A stretch of DNA of 64,000 nucleotides, taken from the NCBI GenBank assembly GCA_036268055.1, contig DATAUW010000012.1:186001-250000 (forward strand), given 5' to 3'. Origin of the DNA: Verrucomicrobiia bacterium. GTDB taxonomy: Bacteria; Verrucomicrobiota; Verrucomicrobiia; Limisphaerales; Pedosphaeraceae. Positions 11,001 through 17,047 of the stretch are shown in pieces. Each line of letters begins with the position of its first letter. The first letter of the stretch is position 1. The position numbers and the translations under genes were made by a program. Below the pieces are notes generated by a model. The model was given only the letters and a program-made list of their open reading frames with translations, had not been told where the DNA came from and made no database searches.

Positions 11001-13627
11001 ATATTGGCGGAGCGAACAGCGGAGTGGACACGATAATCACGGTGGATATTTCCAATCCTTTTTCCCCGAACCAGGTGGGCAGCGGAACTTTTGGTTCTGG
11101 CACCGCTTTCATCGCCAAGAGCGGCCGCTATGTTTATGCGGTGGATCCGACCGACAATTCCCTGGGCGCATTTGACATGAGTGATCCGACCAATCCTCAG
11201 TTGGCGGGCAACGGTACTACCGGCAACATCCCCTCAGCCATCGCCGTTTCGGGTCGCTATGCTTATGTTGCCAATGATGGCGATACCAATATGCAGATCA
11301 TGGACGTCAGCAATCCGGAAAATATCCACAGCGTGGGAACGGTTCCCACGGTGGGCTTGCCGATCTCGATTGCGGTGGCGGATCACTACGCTTACGTGGC
11401 CGGTGGCAGCGGCAGCGGATTTCTCCAAATTTTCGACGTGAGCAATCCCACTGCGCCAGTGAGTCTCGGCAGCCGCTCGGCGGCGAACAGCGCCCGGTCG
11501 TTGACAGTCTCGGGCCGCTACGCATTTTTGATCAGTTCAAATAACGCTTCGATGCAGGTCTTCGATCTCGGTGGCAGTTTTCTCCAGCAGGTTGAGGCGG
11601 GGACCATCGAGACGGGCAACCTTCAGGTGCGTGATAATGTGAACCTCGGCGGTGATCTCAATGTTCGCGGGGGATTGAGCGCGAGCGATGCCCGTTTTAC
11701 CGGCAACGTGGGAATTCACGGCGACATCGAGATTTCCGGCGTTATCAACGCCGACCAATTCAACGGCAGCGTGAATGGCGCAAATATTGGCGGGACACTT
11801 AATGCGTTTGCGTTGTCAGGCGCTTACGCTCAGCCGCTGCAATTCACTTCGATGGAGAACACCTTCAGCGGCGCCTTTACCGGCGACGGTTCGGGGCTGA
11901 CCGGTTTGCAATTCTCGAGCTTCAGCGGAATCCTTCCGGACGCGGACCTCTCGGGAACCTATTCACAGGCGCTAAACATGGTGAATATGGGGAATGTCTT
12001 TGGCGGCACATTTATCGGAACGGTTTCGCAAGGCGGTGTGACGCTTACGTCTGGTTCCGGGCCGGGTTTGTCGGCCGTACCGGAATCTACGAGTCCGCAG
12101 ATTGGTGCGGTGGACACAGGGGGACCGGTCGTCACGGTCGCCGTTTTTGGGCGCTATGCTTATGTGGGCGACGCGCAGGAGAACTTGCTGTTGGTTTATG
12201 ACGTCAGCGTTCCCTCTTCGCCGCAACTCATCGCCCAGTCGGAAATCGAAGTTTCTCCGAACATGCTCGCGACCGACGGCAACTATGTTTACGTCGCGGA
12301 CCTTGACTTGAATTTTGAGGCGATTGATGTCACCGATCCTTCGCAACCGGTCAACCTCGATCGCGTATCGCTCAATGACATGGGATTTGCCACGTCGCTA
12401 AGTATCGCCGGGCATTATGCGTACGTGGGTGGCAACGATGGCGAGGCGGACATTGTGTATGTTGTGGATATTTCCAATCCGAGCACGCCGGTTCTGACTG
12501 GCAGCACGAGTTTTGGTTTTGGCGCAAGCCTTCTCGCGCAGGACGGGCGCTATGTCTTCGGCGTGGATGAAAATGACAACACCATCGCGGGTGTGAATGT
12601 TTCGGATCCAACGAACCCGAGCGTCATTGGCACGACCGGCATCGGCGCGAACCCGGTCGGCATCGCGGTTTCGGGCCGTTACGCTTACGTGGTCAACGCG
12701 GGTGACGGCAATTTACAGGTCGTGGACATCAGCAATCCCGGCAATCTGACCAGCGTCAGCACGACGCCCACGGCGGGCACGCCTTCGAGTATTGTGGTTG
12801 CCGATCATTATGCGTATGTCATCGGCGAGAGTTCCGGCGGCTTCCTCCAGATTTTTGATGTGAGCAATCCCACAACGCCGGTGAGTCTCGGCAGCCGCTC
12901 GACTGCCGATTCGCCGATCCAGGTAGTGGTTTCTGGCCGCTACGCCTTTCTCGTCAGTTCGAATGACCACGAATTTCAAGTCTTCGACCTCGGCGGCGCG
13001 GACCTGGCGCAAGTGGAAGCGGCCTCGATTGAGGCGGGCAATGTGCAGGTGCGCAACAATGTGAACATCGGCAACGACCTCGCCGTGCGCGGCGGCATCA
13101 GCGGCGCCAATGGCCAGATCGGCGGAGATTTGGGGGTTCAGGGAAATGTCACCGTTGTTGGCAATGTCGGCATCGGAACCGACACGCCGGGTTTCACGCT
13201 TCAGGTCAACGGGACCGTGGCCGGTGTGGGCGCTTACAACAATATTTCCGACGAGCGTTACAAACAGAACATCACGCCGCTGACCCACGCGCTCGATAAG
13301 ATCATGAACATCGAAGGCGTGGAATATAATTGGCGCACGAACGAATTCCCGAAGATCAATTTTGATCACGGCACGCAGATTGGATTCATCGCGCAACAGC
13401 TTAAGGACGTGTTGCCCGAAGCCGTCACGCAGGATAGCTCCGGCTATTATTCCATCGCTTACAGCAAAGTCATTCCGGTGCTCGTGGAAGCCATGAAGGA
13501 CCAGCAAAAAGAAATCGCGAACAAAGATGCCGAGTTGTCGGCCATCAAACAGCATGACGCCGAAGTTGAAGCGCGTTTGACGGCGTTGGAAAATGCGCTG
13601 AAGACGGTTGCGGAAAATAAACGCTAA
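2090..13627 (+). CDS. Giant secreted fibre-like protein: LVIVD propellers, internal repeats, S74 chaperone
   Basis: About 3845 residues. ATG 2090 is preferred over an in-frame upstream start because it has an AGGA ribosome site and begins a clear signal peptide (MKFKSLRFLIAITLSLLAF, cleavage after ASA near residue 25). Order: N-terminal FTYQGRLN module; seven-bladed LVIVD beta-propeller (about 184-484); 17 tandem repeats of about 82 or 128 residues carrying LAGDVTGTQ, VSRD.SGNFSA and GNGAGLTNL (about 554-2385); YadA-head-like NTAIG/NTALG stretch (about 2500-2595); one isolated repeat copy; second and third seven-bladed propellers (about 2877-3164 and 3354-3637); C-terminal Peptidase_S74 domain with SDERYK (Ser3720, Lys3725) and a coiled-coil tail. 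S74 domains trimerise fibres and then cut themselves off. Likely a secreted trimeric fibre or surface adhesin; the target is unknown. Confidence 0.9.
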   Translation: MKFKSLRFLIAITLSLLAFSQFASAQSTAFTYQGRLNANGAPATGNYDLRFGLYAGSSGGSPVGSLVTSPGVAVSGGLFTTTLDFGNVFSGTNYFLEIGVRTAGSTGVFTTLAPRQPITPEPYALFAPTAGTITGVLSTNNLPTNVALLNNANFSGTINGSALNLGASNLVAPLTVVPKMPIAAVGSVATLAQPLSLAVLGRYVTVVDANGNALQIVDASNPTNPVVVGAATTGAYPVSIATAGRFAYVVNYTDSTMQIFDISNPSSPVATGIVGTGAQPYSLAVSGRYVYVANFGASTLQVLDASNPTRPVSVGSVSTGSGPVSVAVAGRYAYVGNFTANNLQVFDLNNPANPALVGTVAAGSGPSSVAVMGRYAVVGTTNALQIFDVKSPTAPVLAGSIAATGGPRFAMLSDRYIYVANEGGSTNGLQLFDISNPAAPALVGSTPTANSPSDVVVSGRYAYVVDYNSDLLQIFDLGGAYLQQLEAGSIETANLQIRDSATVANGLNVRGGFTASGSARISGGLSVDNGKITGDGSGLSNLVFTSTTSTAITNFTGPLVGDVTGTQSATVVSTVGGVNAASIATGATAANAATSANSPGAIVSRDGSGNFSAGTITGSFAGNGSGLTSVPAGNLTGVLPNSALAGTYSSALQITNTNNVIVGAFTGNGAGLTNLNIAAGSVANFTGSLAGDVTGTQGATTVSKVGGVSAIGVATGVSAALSASSANTPSRIVTRDGTGSFSAGTITAAFSGNGGGLTNLSAGNLTGTVPQSALSGSYSNALSLPNTNNVIVGTFTGNGAGLTNLNVAAASVANFTGSLAGDVTGTQGATTVSKVGGVSAIGVATGVSAALSATSVNTPSRIVTRDGTGSFSAGTITGAFSGNGGGLTNVSATTATNFSGALAGDVTGIQSATTVGRVGGVTAANVASGASAANAATSLNTPSTLVSRDASGNFSAGTITGSFIGNGAGVANLNAANLTGTLPQALLSGTYSNALSLTNVTNIIAGTFTGSGAGLSGLSAVNATNFSGPLAGDVTGTQGATVVGHVGGVTAANLATGATAANAATSVNTPGTIVTRDVSGNFSAGTITGAFSGNGGGLTNVSATAATNFSGALAGDVTGTQSATVVGRVGGVTAANVASGANAANTATSVNTPSTLVSRDASGNFSAGTITGSFVGNGAGVANLNAANLTGILPQASISGTYSNALSLTNVTNIIAGTFTGSGAGLTGVSSTTATNFTGTLAGDVTGTQGATVVGRVGGVTAANVATGANAANAATSVNTPGTIVTRDVSGSFSAGNITGVFIGNGGGLTNVSATTATNFSGALAGDVTGTQGATTVSRVAGVAAATIASGAQAANGATFSTVPSTIVSRDANGSFSATTITANFVGNGAGLTNLNLNATNLTGILPQSALAGTYSNALSLTNVTNLIAGTFTGNGAGLTGLNVATNTAANFSGPLAGDVSGIQGATIVGRVGGVTAANVASGANAANAATSANTPGTIVTRDSAGSFNAGTVTGAFIGNGGGLTNVSATTATNFSGALAGDVTGTQGATTVSRIAGVAATTIANGAQAANGATSSTVPSTIVSRDANGSFSATTITANFVGNGAGLTNLNLNATNLTGILPQSALAGTYSNALSLTNTTNIFAGTFTGNGAGLTGLNVATNTAANFSGPLAGDVTGTQGATIVGRVGGVTAANVASGANAANAATSVNTPGTIVTRDVSGNFSAGTITGIFSGNGGGLTNVSATTATNFSGTLAGDVTGTQGATVVMTVGGVPSTIVAQDASRLSAATSLSAPGTLITRDVSSGFAAGPITASFIGDGAGLTNLNLNATNLTGVLPQSALAGTYSNALSLTNTTNIFVGTFTGNGAGLTGLNVATNTAANFSGPLAGDVTGTQGATIVGRVGGVTAANVATGANAANAATSANTAGTIVTRDTSGSFSAGTITGAFSGNGGGLTNVTSANFSGGLAGDVIGTQTTTSVRFVGGVAATTVANGAIAANAATNANVIGTIVKRDASGNFSASNIVASFTGNGAGLTNLPASNIVGTLPGGALSGVYSNALSLTNTTNLIAGTFTGNGAGLTGLSAVTTTNFSGPLAGDVTGTQGATVVGHVGGLTAANVTAGVNAANAATSANTPSTLVSRDASGNFSAGTITGAFTGNGGGLTNVSATAATNFTGTLAGDVTGTQGATAVVKIDGVTAATVVSGAQAANGATFLTVPSTIVSRDANGSFSATTITANFIGDGSGLTNLNLNATNLTGILPQSALAGTYSNALSLTNTTNLIAGTFTGNGAGLTNLNIASGTVANFTGALSGDVNGTQGETLVSKVGGVTAASVASGVNAANAATSANTPSTIVTRDASGNFSAGTITGIFTGNGSGLTSLNASNLSGTIPTTSIAAGSIVNSQLMSSSITITPGNGIASAGTVSLGGSVTLNTTATPGNTFNAIVSRDDGGSFSASGINLSSSLNLPVSTGGPIIFSGMNSLISDAGTGNFFAGPNAGNVTLTGSQNTGLGDSSLLNISTGASNTAAGSATLQGDTTGSGNTAIGQSALNQTTGSFNTALGYNAGGFTTSGSNNIFLGANAGDNTDPAASGQFIAGSSIAPIANVFFGNGQSNTAPQSVTIQATSGAGPGTAGANLNLAAGAGTGDNSGGSLVFLTSPVPTPAPAGHANPLMEQMRITSTGQVGIGTNNPATALQVVGTVTATAFVGDGSGLTNLPGGMGGGGTLAGDVSGPATNNVVNTVGGVSSELIANVVGTVQNASSTGGSGNLVSRDGEGNFSANVISASFAGDGTAVTNLQAANLVGVLPNTNLAGVYSSALQLTNANNVIAGTFTGTVAQNGVNLNTGTPNFAPLTVVPDATSPAITTMSTGAPGGAMVIYGRYGFFGDVPERLLKVYDFSNPQAPVQLGTTELPLAPIFLTTDGNFIYIADSSLNVLVMDVTNPAHPSQLGTGSFSGDGGVTTSLTVAGNYLYIGGANSGVDTIITVDISNPFSPNQVGSGTFGSGTAFIAKSGRYVYAVDPTDNSLGAFDMSDPTNPQLAGNGTTGNIPSAIAVSGRYAYVANDGDTNMQIMDVSNPENIHSVGTVPTVGLPISIAVADHYAYVAGGSGSGFLQIFDVSNPTAPVSLGSRSAANSARSLTVSGRYAFLISSNNASMQVFDLGGSFLQQVEAGTIETGNLQVRDNVNLGGDLNVRGGLSASDARFTGNVGIHGDIEISGVINADQFNGSVNGANIGGTLNAFALSGAYAQPLQFTSMENTFSGAFTGDGSGLTGLQFSSFSGILPDADLSGTYSQALNMVNMGNVFGGTFIGTVSQGGVTLTSGSGPGLSAVPESTSPQIGAVDTGGPVVTVAVFGRYAYVGDAQENLLLVYDVSVPSSPQLIAQSEIEVSPNMLATDGNYVYVADLDLNFEAIDVTDPSQPVNLDRVSLNDMGFATSLSIAGHYAYVGGNDGEADIVYVVDISNPSTPVLTGSTSFGFGASLLAQDGRYVFGVDENDNTIAGVNVSDPTNPSVIGTTGIGANPVGIAVSGRYAYVVNAGDGNLQVVDISNPGNLTSVSTTPTAGTPSSIVVADHYAYVIGESSGGFLQIFDVSNPTTPVSLGSRSTADSPIQVVVSGRYAFLVSSNDHEFQVFDLGGADLAQVEAASIEAGNVQVRNNVNIGNDLAVRGGISGANGQIGGDLGVQGNVTVVGNVGIGTDTPGFTLQVNGTVAGVGAYNNISDERYKQNITPLTHALDKIMNIEGVEYNWRTNEFPKINFDHGTQIGFIAQQLKDVLPEAVTQDSSGYYSIAYSKVIPVLVEAMKDQQKEIANKDAELSAIKQHDAEVEARLTALENALKTVAENKR
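3749..9240 (+). repeat. Higher-order coding repeat array (17 units) inside the giant gene
   Basis: Seventeen consecutive units begin with NF[ST]G.LAGDVTGTQ or a variant and continue through VGGV, a TPSTIVSRD-type stretch and GNG.GLTN. From unit 2 to unit 16 a short unit (about 82 residues) mostly alternates with a long unit (about 128 residues) that adds an NLTG.LPQSALAGTYSNAL segment. The result is a dimeric higher-order period of roughly 625-645 bases. Successive dimers are close to identical at the DNA level, suggesting recent duplication or gene conversion. A further diverged copy lies at about 10255-10600. Confidence 0.9.
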
Positions 13628-13649
13628 ACCGCGCGGAGCAGGATAAAAG

Positions 13650-13740
13650 TTTTAGCCACTGATTGAACACGGACGAAACACGGATTAGAAATTATTCTTT
13701 TCTGTGCTCAATCGGTGTTTCATCCGTGGCTAATTCTTTT
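13650..13740. repeat. Imperfect inverted repeat element, dispersed (copy 1)
   Basis: The left arm AGCCACTGATTGAACACGGA and the right arm, whose reverse complement reads AGCCACGGATGAAACACCGA, form a long imperfect hairpin just after the giant gene. Positions 13650-13686 are repeated exactly at 28316-28352, and a related perfect hairpin is at 45092-45134. It probably also terminates transcription of the giant gene, or is a non-autonomous repeat that has settled there. Confidence 0.75.
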
Positions 13741-13745
13741 CCCCG

Positions 13746-13769
13746 CTCTGCGTCTCTGCGCCTCTGCGT
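13746..13769 (+). repeat. Three tandem copies of CTCTGCG[TC]
   Basis: Three consecutive 8-base units, CTCTGCGT, CTCTGCGC and CTCTGCGT, lie between the inverted repeat and the end of the hydrolase gene. They contain no reading frame of note. Function is unknown. Confidence 0.7.
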
Positions 13770-13794
13770 TAAAATGAATTGACCCAGAGGCCAA

Positions 13795-14727
13795 CTAAAA
13801 CACCTCCGGCACGCCCTCCTCCAGCATGCGGACTTTCTCACTCACGCCGTGGTCGTTCGCCAGTTGGCGCAGCCAGCGTGGCGGTTCGTCCATGTCCTCG
13901 AACGAAAGCCGGAACGTGCCGTAATGCATCGGCACAAACCATTTCGCGCAAACGTCGTGAAATACTTTCATCGCCTCGTCCGGCCCCATGTGGACATTGC
14001 GAAAAGACTCGGGCCGGTAGGCGCCGATCGGCAGCAACGCGATCTCCGGCGCGAAATGCTGGCCGATTTGTTTGAAGCCCTCGAAGTACGCGCTATCGCC
14101 CGCGTGATAAATTTTCCGGCCCTGATGTTCGAGCACGAAGCCGCCGTAGCCGCGATGATTATCGCGCAGCACGCGCGCGCCCCAATGTTTGCAAGGCGTC
14201 AGCGTGACCTTCCAATCGCCATGCTGAAAACTTTCCCACCAGTCGAGTTCGATGATGCGCTCGAAACCGAGATTTCGCGCGAGGTCGCCCATGCCCCAGG
14301 GCATCACGCCGATTTTCGGATGCGGCAGTTTGCGCAAACTTGGTTTGTGAAAATGATCAAAGTGCGCGTGTGTGAGCAGCACCAGATCAATCGGCGGCAA
14401 ATCCTCAATGCGCAATCCCGAGCGCTTGATGCGTTTCAGTAGAAAAAGCCAGTTCGCAAAATTCGGATCAATGAGCACGTTGAGATCGGTGAACTGCACG
14501 AGAAAGGACGCATGCCCGATCCAGGTGAGCGCGACCTGCCCGCGCGTAAGTTTTGGAAAAACCGGTCGCTTATGCTGGCCCGTGCGCGGCGTGAGAAACG
14601 CCTTCCAAACCATGTTGTGAAAAAACGTGCGCGGATTGAAGGCTTTTGACGGCGTCAAGTCCTTGAACGATTTCGGCAATGCCTGGCGAGTGCGCGGCGG
14701 GCGGGCCTTGGCGGGCGGTTTTGACAT
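13795..14727 (-). CDS. NAPE-PLD/RomA-like metallo-beta-lactamase-fold hydrolase
   Basis: 310 residues. The metallo-beta-lactamase zinc motif THAHFDH lies at about 119-125 (H120, H122, D124, H125). The later ligands are the aspartate of HAGDSAYF and the histidine of PMHYGTF. The spacing and the flanking GHASFLVQ and LIDPNF fit the family that includes N-acyl-phosphatidylethanolamine phospholipase D and RomA-type proteins. It probably hydrolyses a phospholipid-like or phosphodiester substrate in the cytoplasm. There is no signal peptide; the N-terminus is basic and proline-rich. It is divergent from the small secreted protein at 14829. The exact substrate is not shown. Confidence 0.82.
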   Translation of the reverse strand: MSKPPAKARPPRTRQALPKSFKDLTPSKAFNPRTFFHNMVWKAFLTPRTGQHKRPVFPKLTRGQVALTWIGHASFLVQFTDLNVLIDPNFANWLFLLKRIKRSGLRIEDLPPIDLVLLTHAHFDHFHKPSLRKLPHPKIGVMPWGMGDLARNLGFERIIELDWWESFQHGDWKVTLTPCKHWGARVLRDNHRGYGGFVLEHQGRKIYHAGDSAYFEGFKQIGQHFAPEIALLPIGAYRPESFRNVHMGPDEAMKVFHDVCAKWFVPMHYGTFRLSFEDMDEPPRWLRQLANDHGVSEKVRMLEEGVPEVF

Positions 14728-14789
14728 AAGTATTTGCTATGATGATTGATGCGATAGGATGAATAAAGACTCCTGCATCCCGTCTTATC

Positions 14790-14820
14790 TTTTAGTTGTT
14801 AGTTGGATCATAAACTAAAA
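14790..14820. promoter_or_regulatory. Inverted repeat before the YAPAPV protein
   Basis: TTTTAGTT (14790-14797) and AACTAAAA (14813-14820) are perfect 8-base arms separated by 15 bases. They end nine bases before ATG 14829, so the element would lie in the leader or at the promoter. It could be an operator in the divergent region or an RNA hairpin at the ribosome site. Confidence 0.4.
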
Positions 14821-14828
14821 AGGCAAAT

Positions 14829-15161
14829 ATGAAAAAAATTATTTTAGCGATGACTCTTCTGGGATTTGTAGCGACACAAGCGCCCACCGCAAAAGCGCAC
14901 AGTTTCCCCGTTGCAGCCGCGGTAATCGGCGGTGTCACGGTCGGCGCGGTTGTCGCTGATGTGGTCACTCACCCGGTCTATTACGCCCCGGCTCCGGTGG
15001 TGTACGCGCCCGCGCCGGTTGCGGTGGCTTATGCGCCTGCGCCCGTGGTCTATACCCAGCCCGGGTATGTCTGCGCGCCGGTCGTGACTTACGGCTTCGG
15101 CTTTGGCCGTCCCGTCTATGGTGGATATTATCATGGTTATCACGGCCGTTATTGGCGCTGA
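14829..15161 (+). CDS. Small secreted YAPAPV-repeat protein
   Basis: 110 residues, function unknown. A signal peptide (MKKIILAMTLLGFVATQ, cleavage near AKA-H at residue 23) is followed by a hydrophobic Ala/Gly/Val stretch. Then comes a Pro/Tyr/Val region with several YAPAPV copies, and a Gly/Tyr/His-rich tail ending GYHGRYWR. The composition suggests a small cell-envelope or matrix protein. Leader context AAAGGCAAATATG has no clear Shine-Dalgarno sequence. A strong terminator follows at 15197, so it is probably a single-gene transcript. Confidence 0.75.
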   Translation: MKKIILAMTLLGFVATQAPTAKAHSFPVAAAVIGGVTVGAVVADVVTHPVYYAPAPVVYAPAPVAVAYAPAPVVYTQPGYVCAPVVTYGFGFGRPVYGGYYHGYHGRYWR

Positions 15162-15196
15162 GTGATTGAGAATTGAGGAACCGAGAAAAATGCACT

Positions 15197-15227
15197 AACC
15201 CGCCGCGTTGAGTCGGCGGGTTTTTTA
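15197..15227 (+). terminator. Rho-independent terminator after the YAPAPV gene
   Basis: Stem AACCCGCCG with CGGCGGGTT, an 8-base loop, followed by a T run (15221-15226). It lies 36 bases after the stop. Confidence 0.88.
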
Positions 15228-15238
15228 TTTCCTCCTTG

Positions 15239-15402
15239 TGGACCGCGGGTCTGTGACCCGCAGCAAGATACATAAGGTCAAGCCGCTTGCGACTTAGTCC
15301 ACTGCATGCTCAATCCGTATTCAGAATCTGTTATTTTCAAAACGTCTTGATCGAAAGCGGCAATCCACGCGTGGGTGGCTGCGGGTCATAGGCCCACAAT
15401 CC
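15239..15402. repeat. REPIN-like pair of 25-bp palindromic repeats (pair 1)
   Basis: Positions 15239-15263 carry GGACCGCGGGTC-TGT-GACCCGC-AGC, with 7-base palindrome arms GCGGGTC and GACCCGC. Positions 15378-15402 carry a degenerate copy in the opposite orientation (GCTGCGGGTCATAGGCCCAC). The same 25-mer recurs as another inverted pair at 28399-28509. The pattern matches REP sequences in inverted pairs (REPINs). No transposase is seen in the window. Confidence 0.7.
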
Positions 15403-15520
15403 ATGTAGAGGCGATGAGTTTATGTTGCCACTTTAAGTCAAGGCTCGGTGGACGCTCGCCCTCCGAACGCTTCTCATTAACCCCGCGCTTCAGCGAGGGG
15501 ACTTTGCGACCCACGACGTC
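15264..15520. other. Intergenic stretch without a gene
   Basis: No credible coding frame. Apart from the degenerate repeat copy at 15378-15402, it holds a short GC hairpin, CCCCGCGCTTCAGCGAGGGG, at about 15481-15500. The remainder shows nothing recognisable. Confidence 0.5.
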
Positions 15521-15542
15521 GTAAACCGTTTTAACGGTTTAC
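15521..15542. promoter_or_regulatory. Perfect palindrome before the gamma-carbonic anhydrase gene
   Basis: GTAAACCGTT (15521-15530), TT, then AACGGTTTAC (15533-15542): perfect 10-base arms with a two-base centre, 18 bases before ATG 15561. It could be an operator for a dimeric regulator or another short dispersed palindrome. No regulator is recognised. Confidence 0.5.
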
Positions 15543-15560
15543 CGATCCGCGACGTAACTC

Positions 15561-16151
15561 ATGACATCCCTCACCTTTAATGTTATAACTCCCCCCGTGG
15601 GCGATCTCGACCGACAACTCGATAAATTTCTGCGCGCCAAACCGCAACTCGGCGCGGGCGTTTACATCGCGCGCGGCGCCGTGGTGTTGGGCGACGTGCG
15701 AATCGGCGATCATTCGAGCGTCTGGTATAACGCCGTCGTTCGCGGCGATATCAATTACATTTCCATCGGCCATCACAGCAACGTCCAGGACAATGCCGTG
15801 CTGCATCTCGCCGATGATTTTCCCTGCATTCTCGGCAATTACGTCACCGTTGGCCACTCCGCGATTGTGCATGCCTGCACCATCGGCGACGAAGTCCTGG
15901 TCGGCATGGGAGCGGTCGTGCTCGATGGCGCGGTGGTCGGCGCGCAAAGTCTTATCGGCGCGAAGGCGCTGGTGAAAGGCGGCATGGAAATTCCCCCCGG
16001 CTCCCTCGTGCTGGGCGCGCCCGCCAAAGTCGTTCGCGCCTTGACCGATGAAGAACGCGCCGGCCTAAAACATTGGGCGGACAAATACGTGGACAACGGC
16101 GCCTACTGTTTGAAACACGGCATCAACGTCGGCGGCCCGCTCGCGAGCTGA
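15561..16151 (+). CDS. Gamma-class carbonic anhydrase family protein
   Basis: 196 residues of left-handed beta-helix hexapeptide repeats (VVLGDVRIGDHSSVWYNAVV and so on). The metal histidines of the gamma class are present at H82, H99 and H104 (NAVLH and VGHSAIVH). The RGD..Y.SIG..SN.QD pattern is also family-typical. The protein should be a cytoplasmic trimer that interconverts CO2 and bicarbonate, although some homologues are inactive or acyl-transfer proteins. The next gene, on the other strand, ends immediately after this stop. Confidence 0.88.
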   Translation: MTSLTFNVITPPVGDLDRQLDKFLRAKPQLGAGVYIARGAVVLGDVRIGDHSSVWYNAVVRGDINYISIGHHSNVQDNAVLHLADDFPCILGNYVTVGHSAIVHACTIGDEVLVGMGAVVLDGAVVGAQSLIGAKALVKGGMEIPPGSLVLGAPAKVVRALTDEERAGLKHWADKYVDNGAYCLKHGINVGGPLAS

Positions 16152-16907
16152 TCAAATACCCGATTCGCGCTCCAACTTCGCCAGCACTTCGGGATCGCGC
16201 ACGTCCACCCAGCGCCCGGCGATTTCCATTCCCGCAATCGTGTGATGCGCATCCGACAATGCGCTGATGGCGTCCGTCAGTTCATATTCCCCGCGCGGAG
16301 ATTTTTGCAGCTTCGCGGTGAACTCAAACAGTGACGGGCGAAAAATATAGATGCCCGCATTATACCATGCGATGCCGCCCGGTTTGAGCCAGCCTTCATC
16401 GGTCAACGTCTGGATCTGCGCCGCATTCGGCTTTTCCACCAGCCGCTTCAAACAAAATTTCTCGTCGAAAAATACCAACCCGCCTTTCGTCACGTCTTCG
16501 CTGCCCGTCACCGTCAGGACGCCCGAAAAATAATCTTCGTTATAACGATGCACCATTTGGCTGTAAGTCTCGGGCTTCACGAGAATATCGCCATAGCTCA
16601 AAAAAAACGGCGATGCCCCGATAAATTCCCGCGCCAATTCCGGCGCTTTGCCCGTGCCATCCTGCACCGTTTGACGGCCGTAAGTGATGCGAACCTTCCA
16701 TTTCGTTCCATCGCCAAAATAATTTTCAATCACCTCGCCGCGATAACCGATCACAATAAAAAATTCCCGCACCCCCGCCGCCGCGATGCCGCCGATGATA
16801 TGTTCGAGGATGGGTTTGCCCTGCACCTTGAGCATGGGCTTGGGCGTCTCGTTGGTGAGTTCGCCCATGCGCGTGCCTTTGCCCGCGGCTAGAATAATCG
16901 CTTTCAC
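16152..16907 (-). CDS. Sugar-phosphate nucleotidyltransferase
   Basis: 251 residues from GTG 16907, chosen because it places the family start VKAIILAAGKGTRMG at the N-terminus. Upstream in-frame codons encode unrelated basic sequence. The nucleotide-binding loop AAGKGTRM and TPKPMLKVQGKPI are typical of glucose-1-phosphate or mannose-1-phosphate nucleotidyltransferases. It would make an NDP-sugar for cell-surface polysaccharide. There is no left-handed helix domain, so it is a single-domain enzyme. The sugar and nucleotide are not determinable here. The gene converges on the carbonic anhydrase gene with no gap. Confidence 0.85.
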   Translation of the reverse strand: MKAIILAAGKGTRMGELTNETPKPMLKVQGKPILEHIIGGIAAAGVREFFIVIGYRGEVIENYFGDGTKWKVRITYGRQTVQDGTGKAPELAREFIGASPFFLSYGDILVKPETYSQMVHRYNEDYFSGVLTVTGSEDVTKGGLVFFDEKFCLKRLVEKPNAAQIQTLTDEGWLKPGGIAWYNAGIYIFRPSLFEFTAKLQKSPRGEYELTDAISALSDAHHTIAGMEIAGRWVDVRDPEVLAKLERESGI

Positions 16908-17047
16908 AATTTTTAATTTATCGAAATTTTTTTTACAGCGCCCGACAAGCACAGCCTGAGGCTTATGGAAAAACAATAAAAATATTCAACCGCGTCCCTC
17001 CACGAATCAATCTTGACTGGCACGCGGCAAGGCGTAGCGTAGTCGCC

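Noticed and set aside
2090-13627. Prophage remnant, because of the S74 domain
   Set aside because: No capsid, portal, terminase, lysis or integrase genes lie on either side, and the protein has its own signal peptide.
15412-15440. GGCGATGAG segment as a fluoride riboswitch
   Set aside because: Only the first few bases match; the later conserved blocks are missing.
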